Position numbers and translations under genes: made by a program. Of a stretch of 64,000 nucleotides of DNA, positions 7,700-15,894 are shown in pieces (positions within the stretch are counted from its first letter, which is position 1; each line of letters opens with the position of its first letter). The notes beneath the pieces are model-generated. The model did not search any database and was not told the DNA's origin. It saw only the letters and a list, made by a program, of their open reading frames with translations. This DNA is from Terriglobia bacterium (GTDB lineage: Bacteria > Acidobacteriota > Terriglobia > Terriglobales > Acidobacteriaceae): the NCBI GenBank assembly GCA_020072815.1, contig JAIQGE010000016.1, positions 35,008-99,007 on the forward strand, read 5' to 3'.

Positions 7700-8719
7700 A
7701 TGTATAGGGCTTTTTCCGGCGTGCTCGCGCTGGCGCTGATCTTTTCCCTGTCCGCACCTTGTTTCGCAGATTTTCAATACACAGAAACCAGCAAGATGAC
7801 CGGCGGCGCCGCGGCCGGAGCCATGAAAATGGCCGGCATCTTCAGCAAAGACGCGCGCCAGGCCACCAAAGGCATGGAAGCCACCGTCAGCGTGAAGCGC
7901 AATAAGATGCGTCGCGACGAAAGCGCAGGCGAAGTCGCCATCTATGACCTGGACGCGCGCAAGATCATCCACCTGGACCTGAAGCACAAGACCTATTACG
8001 AGGTCACGTTCGACGAAATGCGCGCGCAAATGGAAGAAGCCCGCAGGAAAGCCGCTGCCGAACAGGCCAAACACGGCAAGAGCAAAGGTGAAGACCCGCA
8101 GGTGAAGATCATTCCCCGTGTGAAAATCGTCCCCGGCAAAGACACCAAGAAGATCCTGGATTACACCGCCAAAGAAGTCAAAACGCGCGTGGACATGGAA
8201 GTGCAATCGCAAGACCCGAAATATAAAGACCAGAGCGCCAACATGTGGGTGAGCGCGGATTCCTGGATTGCCCCGGTGCGGGGCTATGACGAAGTCAAGC
8301 ATTTCTACATGCGCATGGCCAAAGAATTGGACTGGGTCCCCGGAGCAGCGCTGGGAGGCAACGCGCAGATCAGCCCGGCCATGGTGGAGTATCGCAAGAG
8401 CGCCAACGACTTAAACGGGATGCCCTTGCAGTCGCTGGTAAGCGTGGGTATGGGCACGGCTGACGCCGCTGCGCGTCCGGCGAAAAGCGAGGAGAAAGAG
8501 TCGTCCGGCAACCCCATCACCCGGGGCATTGGCGGAGTGTTCAGCAAAAAGAAAAAGCACGATGACGACGATCAGGAAAAGGCTCCCGCCGGGGTTGCGG
8601 GCTCGTTGATGGACATGAGCATGGAAGTCACGTCCATTTCGGTCAAGCCGATTGACGCCAGCCTGTTTGAAGTCCCTGCGGGTTTCAAGCTGGACAACAA
8701 AGACCACAAAGTGAAGTAG
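7700..8719 (+). CDS. Secreted hypothetical protein
   Basis: A 339-residue protein with a clear signal peptide (YRAFSGVLALALIFSLSAPC, cleavage likely before DFQYTE). The mature part has lipid-carrier-like features (VSVKRNKMRRDESAGEVAIY, DLDARKIIHLDLKHKTYYEV) that recall the DUF4412 class of periplasmic proteins, then a Lys/Ala helical stretch and a Lys/Asp-rich tail region (SKKKKHDDDDQEKAP). The function is unknown. An AGGAGGC Shine-Dalgarno precedes the ATG. Divergent from the MacB-type permease, convergent with the CII-like gene. Confidence 0.75.
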   Translation: MYRAFSGVLALALIFSLSAPCFADFQYTETSKMTGGAAAGAMKMAGIFSKDARQATKGMEATVSVKRNKMRRDESAGEVAIYDLDARKIIHLDLKHKTYYEVTFDEMRAQMEEARRKAAAEQAKHGKSKGEDPQVKIIPRVKIVPGKDTKKILDYTAKEVKTRVDMEVQSQDPKYKDQSANMWVSADSWIAPVRGYDEVKHFYMRMAKELDWVPGAALGGNAQISPAMVEYRKSANDLNGMPLQSLVSVGMGTADAAARPAKSEEKESSGNPITRGIGGVFSKKKKHDDDDQEKAPAGVAGSLMDMSMEVTSISVKPIDASLFEVPAGFKLDNKDHKVK

Positions 8720-8751
8720 GCTGTGGCGCGCGCGGACGGGAGGATCGCCAG

Positions 8752-9213
8752 CTACTTTCTGGCCTTCTTCTTCCGGCGCGCCATTTCTTCCAGGCTGTAC
8801 TTCAGTGACGCGCACTCCTGGATCACTGCCTCCAGCTTGGGGACGGTGGCTGCCAGCTCGTGCTCTTCCACCACGCCGTCCGCCATGGTGTTGGCGATGC
8901 TCTCCAGGGCTTCGCCCACCTCGCGGATCAGCGCGGAGATCGCCCGGAACTGCGCTTCGGAAGTCTGCCGGGCGTCCGGGATTTTGAAGGCCACGCGTCC
9001 CGCCTGGCTTTCCAGCAAATCCAAGGCTTCAAAGTTCTTCACCAGCAGGCAGAGCCGCGGCAGCAGATACGCGGGTAGATGGCGGTCGCCGCGCAGCCAG
9101 TACATTAAGGACCGGTAGTTGGTCCCCAGCTGCTGGGCCAGCAGTCGCAGGTCGTATTCGGCTTTGGCTTCCACCACGCGGCTGAGGACGTTGGACAGGG
9201 TTTTGGCAGGCAC
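8752..9213 (-). CDS. Phage CII-like regulatory protein
   Basis: A 153-residue helical protein. The first 60 residues (LRLLAQQLGTNYRSLMYWLR, GDRHLPAYLLPRLCLLVKNF) match the pattern of phage regulatory proteins of the CII family, in which a helix-turn-helix is followed by choice of a nutrient-like loop. The rest is a helical oligomerisation region with a basic end (ARRKKKARK). No other phage genes surround it, so it is either a domesticated regulator or a leftover. It lies divergent to the PspA cluster and could regulate it; that is speculation. Confidence 0.55.
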   Translation of the reverse strand: MPAKTLSNVLSRVVEAKAEYDLRLLAQQLGTNYRSLMYWLRGDRHLPAYLLPRLCLLVKNFEALDLLESQAGRVAFKIPDARQTSEAQFRAISALIREVGEALESIANTMADGVVEEHELAATVPKLEAVIQECASLKYSLEEMARRKKKARK

Positions 9214-9572
9214 TTATGTATCCCGGAACCAGGATTTTGTCAGTTCAAAAACAGCGTCATTTTGAACGGTGAAAAAGCACATTGTAGCTGAATTGATTTC
9301 TTGCCCCATAGCGGCTTTAATGGGTGCAGCTTAAATGGAGTTGTTCAAGAGTCCGGGGTATTCGCAGACCGCAATTTTTTGATTACTTCTTAATAATCTT
9401 TGTACATGATTTTTTGGCAGTGTGGGAAGCCGAGTCCGGGCGCGGATGGAAATTGACAAACGGTTGGATCGGAAGTAGTTTTTTCAGTCCTGAGTTTGCT
9501 TTCTTTGCGCGGGCTCTTCCCCCAAAATGACCGGAAGCTGCGTCGGCAGCCAACTGCCGGGCGGGAGGTCGC
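9214..9572. promoter_or_regulatory. Divergent control region with candidate promoter of the PspA cluster
   Basis: A 359-base non-coding stretch. A TTGACA at 9453-9458 is followed after 17 bases by TAGTTT (9476-9481), a plausible sigma-70-type promoter about 90 bases before the first gene of the cluster. An AT-rich block (9380-9415) lies upstream. No sigma-54 site with correct GG-GC spacing was found. Confidence 0.4.
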
Positions 9573-10295
9573 ATGACCAAGAAGTGGTACAACTATTTCG
9601 TATCGGTAGACGATGCCAACGCGGCCGCCGCTCAGGCCGATGCCGCCGCAACCCCTGGCCGTGGCGCAGGCCCAAGTGACGGCGCGCCCAGCGCCGCGCA
9701 GACCGTGGCGGAAATCGCGGCGGGCTTCGCCACCTCCGAACCCAAGTTCACCAGCCCCGTCTCCAACGCGGCCTCTTTCGACGAAATCTACAAGGCCGCC
9801 GAGATCCCAGACCCGCCGCACGGCTACTCCATCGTCAAGGTAGCGGAGATGATGCAGAGCGAGCACATCCGCAGCATGCCCGCCGACGTCAAGAAATCTT
9901 CAATCCTGGTGGCCCTGGATGCCGCCGGCGTGGACATCAAAGACGTGATCCAGGACGCCGTCCGCCGCGACCGCGCGCTCGATACCTTTGAGCACGTCCA
10001 GGAAAAAGCCGCGGCCGAGCTGGAAACCAAAAACAATCAGGAAAACGCCCAGATCCAGGCGGACATTGATAAGTTCGTCTCCGAGCAGCGCGCCAAGATG
10101 CAGGCCAACAACGATGAAGTCACGCGCGAAAAAGAGCGCTTCTTCGGCTGGCGCCTGAAGAAACAGCAGGAAGAAAAGAGAATCTATGAGGCCGTGGCCC
10201 CGTTCGTGAGCGAAAATCCGATTACCACCAGCAGCGCGCCTGCGGCGCCGAAACCCGCGGCGTCCGTCGCGCCCAAACCCGGTTCCAAGACCTAA
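9573..10295 (+). CDS. Coiled-coil protein at head of PspA cluster
   Basis: Not recognised as a family. A 240-residue soluble protein: Ala-rich N-terminus, a small helical block (YSIVKVAEMMQSEHIRSMPA, DVKKSSILVALDAAGVDIKD), then a long charged coiled coil (residues about 125-205) and a Pro/Ala/Lys tail. It has a strong GGGAGG Shine-Dalgarno and is followed after 17 bases by pspA. Given the coiled coil and the tight spacing it is probably a PspA partner or regulator. Confidence 0.7.
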   Translation: MTKKWYNYFVSVDDANAAAAQADAAATPGRGAGPSDGAPSAAQTVAEIAAGFATSEPKFTSPVSNAASFDEIYKAAEIPDPPHGYSIVKVAEMMQSEHIRSMPADVKKSSILVALDAAGVDIKDVIQDAVRRDRALDTFEHVQEKAAAELETKNNQENAQIQADIDKFVSEQRAKMQANNDEVTREKERFFGWRLKKQQEEKRIYEAVAPFVSENPITTSSAPAAPKPAASVAPKPGSKT

Positions 10296-10312
10296 GCTAA
10301 AGGAGCTCTTTT

Positions 10313-11041
10313 ATGTGGCAACGTTTCACCCGCATGATCCGGTCCTTCATCGGCTTCTTCATTTCCGTGGCGGAAGACCCGGAGATGATCCTGCAGCAGA
10401 ACATTCGTGACATGAATGACCAGGTGCCGCGCATGAATGAGAGTATCGCCATGGTCAAAGCCAACGCCACGCTGCTGGAGCGCGAAGAAGCCAAGTATCA
10501 AACGGACGTTGCCAACCTGACCGCCAAGGTCAAAGCGGCCATCCAGGGCAACCGCGACGACATTGCCGGCAGCTATGCAGCGCAACTCCAGACCACCAAG
10601 GCCGCGCTGGCACGTACCCAAGCACAGCTCACCACGGCCCGCGCCGCCTTTGACAAGGCCATGGCGGTCAAAAAAGCATTTATGGACGAAAAAGACCGCA
10701 AGACGCAGGAAGCGCTCAGCGCCATTGCCGACTATCGCCGCGCCCAGTGGCAGAAGAAAGTGGCTGACGTGATGGAACAATTCAACGTCGCCGGCATCAG
10801 CCAGACGCACGACGAAATGCTGCGCAAGATCGAAGAGCAGACCGCCGTCAACGAAGCGCGCATGGACATGGCCATGGGCAACGTTGACCAGCAGAAGATG
10901 AAGATTGAAGAAGACGCGCAAAAGCTGCAGGCCGCCGAACTGGTGAAGCAGTTCAAGATTGAAATGGGAATGGCCGCGCCTGCGGCGGGTGGCTCGTCGG
11001 AGAAAACCATCGGCGGCAAAGAGCCGCAGAAGACGTCATAG
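10313..11041 (+). CDS. pspA: PspA/IM30 family membrane-stress protein
   Basis: A 242-residue all-helical protein of the PspA/Vipp1 (ESCRT-III-like) family. The amphipathic N-terminal helix (WQRFTRMIRSFIGFFISVAE) is followed by DPEMILQQNIRDMNDQVPRM, the canonical opening of the family, and long coiled-coil helices. Such proteins polymerise on the inner membrane to preserve the proton-motive force under stress. The gene sits second in a cluster with an OmpA-fused binding protein, ABC permease/ATPase and an AAA+ ATPase, instead of the usual pspF/pspBC setting. An AAAGGAG Shine-Dalgarno precedes the ATG. Confidence 0.93.
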   Translation: MWQRFTRMIRSFIGFFISVAEDPEMILQQNIRDMNDQVPRMNESIAMVKANATLLEREEAKYQTDVANLTAKVKAAIQGNRDDIAGSYAAQLQTTKAALARTQAQLTTARAAFDKAMAVKKAFMDEKDRKTQEALSAIADYRRAQWQKKVADVMEQFNVAGISQTHDEMLRKIEEQTAVNEARMDMAMGNVDQQKMKIEEDAQKLQAAELVKQFKIEMGMAAPAAGGSSEKTIGGKEPQKTS

Positions 11042-11159
11042 CAATAAGGATTGAGCGGCGAGGCCGGCTAGCTTGCCGAGCCGCCTGCATCAAGCGCCGG
11101 GAGATCGCGGCGCATACGACACTCGTAAGCGGTTTGGAGCGAAGCGACAAGGAGAATGA

Positions 11160-12743
11160 ATGGCCGTGAAAATCGAAAAAGGTGGCTGGATCCTCATCTT
11201 CATTATTGGCTTGGTCCTGGTGGGTTACGGCCTGAACCGTTATGGCTACCTCGACATGAGCAAGTGGACGGGCGGCAGCAAGGGCTCCTCCGGCAGCAAG
11301 ATTGACACGTCCAAGCCGCTCGAAGTGCCGGTTTCTTCGGGCAGCAGCGGCGGCGGTGACAGCGCGGAAATCCGCGTGCGCGTCAACGTCTGGGTGGGCT
11401 GCGTCGGCGGTCTGGTCGCCAACGGCGGCCTGGAAACCGCGCCGGACTCCATCTTCGGCAAGAAGGGCCTGAAAGTCTCCTTCAAGATCATTGACGACTG
11501 GACGGAAGGCGCCTCCGCGCTGGCCACCAACAACGTTGACGTCATGCTCACCACGCTGGACGTCTACGCCAAAGACTACGGCCAGTTCCAGGAGAAGGGC
11601 TTCGGCTCGCATGCGTTTCTCATGGTGGACTGGTCACGCGGCGCCGACGGCGTGATCGGCAAGCAGGGCATCAACAGCATTGAAGACCTGGCCGGCAAGA
11701 CCGTGGCGTTTGCGCCGTATACGCCGTCCCACTTCCTGTTGTGGAACGGCCTGAATACTTCCGGACTGAGCACCGACCAGAAGAATGACATTTTCAAAAA
11801 CGCCGTCCACACCAAAGACGGAATCGAGCCTGCCGTGCTCTTTGCCCAGCAAAAGGTTGACGCCGCCGTGGCCTGGGACCCGGATATGAGTGACGCGGTG
11901 ACCAAGCGCGCGGGAGCCAAGAAGATTTATGACACGCGCATCGCCAACCGCCTGGTGGCCGACATCCTGGTGGTGAGCGACCGCTTTGCCGCCGCCCATC
12001 CCCAAACACTGCTCAAATTTGCCCAGGGATGGTTGGAAGGTGTGGAGTTCGTGCGCACCCAGCCGGAGCGCGCTTACAACCTGATCGGCACGGTCAAGGA
12101 CTTCAACATTCCTTCTGACCTGGCCAAGACCATGCTGGGCGGCGTGAAGCTGGCTGACTACGCGGACAATACCTCTTTCTTCGGCGCCAACAACGGCAAG
12201 TCCGACTACGCCAACATTTTTGGCCAGGCGCAGGGCATGTATCGCGAGCTGCGGATGATCAAGCACACCAGCAACGCGGAAGACAGCCTGGACCGCCGAT
12301 ACGTGCAGGCGCTGGCCAACAGCGGCTTCTCCACGGCTTCGTCGGAGGCGCCCATCGAGTACCGGGCGCCGTCCAAGGGCGCGGTTCCCATCGCCACGCA
12401 GCACCGCTCCATCTACTTTGATCCCAACTCCGCCCGCATGAGCCTGGACTCGCGCGCGGTGGTGGACGAAATCGGCGGGCAGATGCGCGCCTACGAAAAC
12501 ACCATTGTGGACATTGAAGGCAACACGGATTCCACCGGCGCCCGCGCTTACAACATGCAGCTCTCGCGCCAGCGCGCCGACGCCGTCAAACAATACCTGA
12601 TGGAGAAGTACGGCTTCCCCGGCGCCCGCTTCCGCATTGCCGGCAACGGCCCGGACAAGCCGCTGGAAACCAACGCGACTCCGGAAGGCCGCGAAAAGAA
12701 CCGGCGCACGGACATCAAGGTGTACGCGAACCCGGGCGAGTAG
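11160..12743 (+). CDS. NitT/TauT-type solute-binding protein fused to OmpA domain
   Basis: A 527-residue protein: a single N-terminal membrane helix (GWILIFIIGLVLVGYG), a Gly/Ser linker, a periplasmic binding protein of the sulfonate/nitrate/taurine type (residues about 75-370: LSTLDVYA-like LTTLDVYAKDYG, GIEPAVLFAQQKVDAAVAWD), then an OmpA-like peptidoglycan-binding domain from about residue 415 (IYFDPNSARMSLDSRAVVDE, IEGNTDSTGARAYNMQLSRQ, EKNRRTDIKV). The fusion should pin the sensor domain between inner membrane and cell wall. It probably works with the permease and ATPase downstream. Substrate unknown; it may sense envelope strain rather than transport. Confidence 0.9.
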   Translation: MAVKIEKGGWILIFIIGLVLVGYGLNRYGYLDMSKWTGGSKGSSGSKIDTSKPLEVPVSSGSSGGGDSAEIRVRVNVWVGCVGGLVANGGLETAPDSIFGKKGLKVSFKIIDDWTEGASALATNNVDVMLTTLDVYAKDYGQFQEKGFGSHAFLMVDWSRGADGVIGKQGINSIEDLAGKTVAFAPYTPSHFLLWNGLNTSGLSTDQKNDIFKNAVHTKDGIEPAVLFAQQKVDAAVAWDPDMSDAVTKRAGAKKIYDTRIANRLVADILVVSDRFAAAHPQTLLKFAQGWLEGVEFVRTQPERAYNLIGTVKDFNIPSDLAKTMLGGVKLADYADNTSFFGANNGKSDYANIFGQAQGMYRELRMIKHTSNAEDSLDRRYVQALANSGFSTASSEAPIEYRAPSKGAVPIATQHRSIYFDPNSARMSLDSRAVVDEIGGQMRAYENTIVDIEGNTDSTGARAYNMQLSRQRADAVKQYLMEKYGFPGARFRIAGNGPDKPLETNATPEGREKNRRTDIKVYANPGE

Positions 12744-12810
12744 GGCGGAAACGGAGCTTAAGAAAATCGTGCGGGAAGAAGACATCACGTCAGGAACTGT
12801 CATCGGGATT

Positions 12811-13022
12811 TGTCATCCTGAGCGAAGCGCCACGAGAATTTGCCGGCAAAACTCACAGACAGGCGGGAAGTCGAAGGACCCCGAGGATTTACGTACCCAC
12901 GACGCAGCGTCAGGGGTTCTCTAGAAAATGCCCTGATGTTGCATGGTAGCTAACAAATTGTCGGGGTCCTTCGACTCCCCCTCGTCCGGGCTTGCCCGGA
13001 CTCGGAGTCGCTCAGGATGACA
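12811..13022. repeat. REP/MITE-like inverted repeat element inside the cluster
   Basis: A 212-base palindromic element. Its ends pair perfectly (tgtcatcctgagcg at 12811-12824 with cgctcaggatgaca at 13009-13022), and an inner 15-base pair also matches (gtcgaaggaccccga, 12870-12884, with 12961-12975). The sequence type (catcctgagcgaag, ggtccttcgac, ctcaggatgaca) is one I recognise as a dispersed intergenic repeat in soil bacteria. It separates the binding-protein gene from the permease gene; no gene lies in 12744-13088. Could form a long cruciform or act as a partial terminator. Confidence 0.75.
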
Positions 13023-13088
13023 CTTGTTTTTCTGTAACCTGGTAATAGCTGTTAATACTCGGGGCGTCAGCCCCGGAAAAGCTAAAAC

Positions 13089-13940
13089 ATGGCTGAACTC
13101 CTCACAATTCGCAGGGAAACAACGCGCGGCACCAAGATCACGCTGGCCGTAGTGGCATGGGTGGCGGTCATCCTGGCCTGGGTGCTCATCACCAAATGGG
13201 AACTGATCAGCAGTTACGTTTTCCCCACGCCGGGCGAAGTACTGCAGGCTTTTGCTCCGCTCTTCCGGGAGCGTGGCTTGCTGGAGAACGTTTACGCCAG
13301 CTGGCTGCGCATTGGCCAGGCCTTCCTGTGGTGCGCCGTCATCGCCATTCCACTGGGGCTGCTGATGGCCAGCTTCCGCTGGCTGTATGACCTGATCAAT
13401 CCCGTGGCCGCGCCCATGCGCTCCATGCCGATTACCGCATTTCTTCCGGCGTTTATCGGCTTGTTCGGCATTGGCGAGACCATGAAAGTCGCGTTCCTGT
13501 GGTTCGGCATGTTCTTTTACCTGCTGGCGGTGGTGGTGGAAGAAGTCAACCGCGTGGACACTTCTTTACTGGAGACGGCCTACACGCTGGGCGCCAAGCG
13601 AATGCAAGTCCTGTGGCTGATGTTCCGGGCTTCGATACCCGGCATTTTCGCTTCGTTCCGCATCCTTTATGACATTGGATGGACGTACGTGATTCTGGCG
13701 GAGATCGTGAACCGCAAGAAAGGCGTGGGCGCCATGGTGCAATCGGCGTATGAATTTCACCGGCCGGACCTGGTGTACGCCGGCATCATCGCCATTGGCG
13801 TGGCGGCGTTCCTGTTCCGCTTCGCCTTAACGCTGTTGGAAAAAGTCCTGTTCCCCTGGCGCCAGGTGACGCAGGCATCGGAAGCGCGCGTGTCTGTCCC
13901 CAGCGTGCGGCGCGGCAAGGCGGTGCCTGATGGAAAATAA
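13089..13940 (+). CDS. ABC permease, NitT/TauT (SsuC-like) type
   Basis: A 283-residue inner-membrane permease with the binding-protein-dependent transport fold: about six hydrophobic helices and the EAA-like loop LLETAYTLGAKRMQVLWLMF that contacts the ATPase. Closest in pattern to SsuC/TauC. Overlaps the ATPase gene by 11 bases. The lack of a strong Shine-Dalgarno (aagctaaaac before the ATG) and the repeat element just upstream suggest weak or altered coupling to the binding-protein gene. Confidence 0.92.
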   Translation: MAELLTIRRETTRGTKITLAVVAWVAVILAWVLITKWELISSYVFPTPGEVLQAFAPLFRERGLLENVYASWLRIGQAFLWCAVIAIPLGLLMASFRWLYDLINPVAAPMRSMPITAFLPAFIGLFGIGETMKVAFLWFGMFFYLLAVVVEEVNRVDTSLLETAYTLGAKRMQVLWLMFRASIPGIFASFRILYDIGWTYVILAEIVNRKKGVGAMVQSAYEFHRPDLVYAGIIAIGVAAFLFRFALTLLEKVLFPWRQVTQASEARVSVPSVRRGKAVPDGK

Positions 13941-14760
13941 GAAATCCAAGATCACCATCCGCAACCTGGCCCGCACTTTTTACTCACCCAAGGGCGAAAA
14001 GATTGAAGCGCTCAAAGACATCAACCTGGACGTGGAAGATGCTTTTTCTTCCGCCGGGCGCGACATCGGCGAATTCCGCGTGCTCCTGGGGCCTTCCGGC
14101 TGCGGCAAATCCACCTTGCTGCGCATGATCGCCGGCCTGGACCAGCCCAGCAGCGGTGAAGTGCTGGTCAACGGCCAGCCAGTCACCGGTCCAGGCAAAG
14201 ACCGCGGCATGGTCTTCCAGAAATACACGTCGTTCCCCTGGCTCACGGTGCGCGAGAACGTGGAATATGGGATGAAGATCAACGGCGTCCCCGCCCCACA
14301 ACGCGCGGAAACTTCCAACCACCTGCTCACCGCTGTGGGGCTTTCGCAATTTGCTGACGTTTATCCGGACACGCTTTCCGGCGGTATGCAGCAGCGCGTG
14401 GCCATCGCCCGCACGCTGGCCCTGCGTCCGTCCGTCATCCTGATGGACGAGCCTTTTGGCGCCCTGGACGCCCAGACCCGCAGCGAAATGCAGCAACTTC
14501 TTCTGAAAATCTGGGATGAGACCGCGTGTACAATTCTGTTTGTCACGCATGACGTGGAAGAGGCCGTGTACCTGGCGGACAGGATCTTTATTATGAGCTC
14601 GCATCCGGGGACCATTGTGGAAGACGTTGAGGTGCCCTTCGACCGTCCGCGCGAACTCGAACTCAAAGAAAAGAACGAGTTTCACGAGTTGCAGCACTAC
14701 GTCCTGGGACGTTTGCGGCGGGCTCCCGGCGCCGGCGGCAACGTGAGGGTGAGTATCTGA
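13930..14760 (+). CDS. ABC ATPase, NitT/TauT (SsuB-like) type
   Basis: A 276-residue ATPase with Walker A GPSGCGKST, Q-loop MVFQKYTSFPWLTV, signature LSGGMQQRVAIAR, Walker B VILMDEPFGALD and the H-loop LFVTHDVEEAVYLAD. It energises the permease encoded just upstream. Compared with SsuB-type proteins it has an extra stretch (DAFSSAGRDIGE) before Walker A. Overlaps the next gene by one base (TGATG). Confidence 0.93.
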   Translation: MENKKSKITIRNLARTFYSPKGEKIEALKDINLDVEDAFSSAGRDIGEFRVLLGPSGCGKSTLLRMIAGLDQPSSGEVLVNGQPVTGPGKDRGMVFQKYTSFPWLTVRENVEYGMKINGVPAPQRAETSNHLLTAVGLSQFADVYPDTLSGGMQQRVAIARTLALRPSVILMDEPFGALDAQTRSEMQQLLLKIWDETACTILFVTHDVEEAVYLADRIFIMSSHPGTIVEDVEVPFDRPRELELKEKNEFHELQHYVLGRLRRAPGAGGNVRVSI

Positions 14761-15665
14761 TGAGCTACGGCGGGTTCCAGGGAGGGTCCGGTATGCCGGA
14801 AGCGCCCGGGCCGGACTCCGGCGAAAAAGACATCAACTTCGTCAAAGAGGCGTTCAATATCCAGTACAACTGGATCGCCCTGGCGGGGATGGGCGCCCTG
14901 GCCCTGGTGTCCGCCAGCGTGCTGCCGCTGATCATGGCCGGCGGCCTGGAACTGATGTACCTGGCCACGGTTTCCCAGAATTCACGCTTCCAGCGGCTGG
15001 TCCGCTCATGGAAATTTGCGCAAGGACAACAAGCCAAAGAGCGCAACCTGGGCGATCTGCTGCGCACCTTGCCTCCCGACTTGCAGCAGCGCTACGTAAA
15101 CCTGGCCCAGGTGTGCGCGTCCATCCGCAATAACTATTCCCAGCTAACCGCCACCTCGCAGATTTTTGTTCAGCAGATGGACGCGCGGCTGCAAGGCCTG
15201 CTGCACGGCTACGCGCGCCTGTTGCTGGCCGCCTGGCAGCAAAGGCAATATCTAAAGACGTCTGACTCTGACAGCATCAAAAAAGAAATCGCCCAACTGC
15301 AGCAGCGGTTGACCAGCGATCCGCCCAAGGTCCAGGAGATCAACAAGAAGCGCATTGAAATCCTGGGCAAGCGGCTGGAGAAATTCCAGAAGATCCTGGA
15401 GAACCGCCAAGTGGTGGACGCCCAGTGCGCCGCGGTGGAAGACGTGCTGCAATTGGTGCGCGACCAGTCCGTCACCATGCGTGACCCGCAACAGGTAAGC
15501 GACCAGCTGGCCAACCTGGTGCATGACGTGGAGCAGACCGAGCAGACCGTGCAGCAGGTGGAGGCCATCTTCAGCAGCCTGACGCCGGACATGGAAGGCA
15601 TCATGCAAACGCCGGATTCGGATACTACGTCAACCTCGCCGCAGAGGACAAAGATTGGAAGTTAG
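14760..15665 (+). CDS. Membrane-anchored coiled-coil protein of the PspA cluster
   Basis: Not recognised as a named family. A 301-residue protein with a Gly-rich start, a hydrophobic hairpin (residues about 38-65: WIALAGMGALALVSASVLPL, IMAGGLELMYLATV), then a helical and coiled-coil cytoplasmic region (about 75-275) rich in Gln and Leu. The one-base overlap with the ATPase gene argues for co-translation. It could be the membrane platform linking the ABC module with PspA or the AAA+ ATPase; no enzymatic motif seen. Confidence 0.75.
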   Translation: MSYGGFQGGSGMPEAPGPDSGEKDINFVKEAFNIQYNWIALAGMGALALVSASVLPLIMAGGLELMYLATVSQNSRFQRLVRSWKFAQGQQAKERNLGDLLRTLPPDLQQRYVNLAQVCASIRNNYSQLTATSQIFVQQMDARLQGLLHGYARLLLAAWQQRQYLKTSDSDSIKKEIAQLQQRLTSDPPKVQEINKKRIEILGKRLEKFQKILENRQVVDAQCAAVEDVLQLVRDQSVTMRDPQQVSDQLANLVHDVEQTEQTVQQVEAIFSSLTPDMEGIMQTPDSDTTSTSPQRTKIGS

Positions 15666-15727
15666 ATCTGCTGGGCTTGCGAGCACGTTGGGCATGTTTT
15701 GATCGCCGCTCTATTCGCGGACGTTAG

Positions 15728-15885
15728 AATTGGTAAATGTGTAATTTGGTAATTTTGTAAATGAAAAACCGGAGAGCATTCGCAACAATGCCGGTCAACA
15801 GCGGCTCTTCAACTTACTCATTTGCCAATTTACCCAATTACCAAATTCAATTACTCAATTACCCGATTACTGAATTACCAATCTG
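15728..15885. repeat. AT-rich aattac/ggtaat repeat tract
   Basis: Repeated short units (aatttggtaatt, aatttacccaatt, aattaccaaatt, caattactcaatt) form an imperfect inverted repeat between the coiled-coil gene and the AAA+ gene. Much AT-richer than its neighbours. Confidence 0.5.
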
Positions 15886-15894
15886 GTCTTAACC

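Noticed and set aside
9410..9430. Possible sigma-54 promoter (tggcagtgtgggaagc) before the PspA cluster
   Set aside because: The spacing between GG and GC is 11 instead of 10 bases, and no sigma-54 activator gene adjoins.
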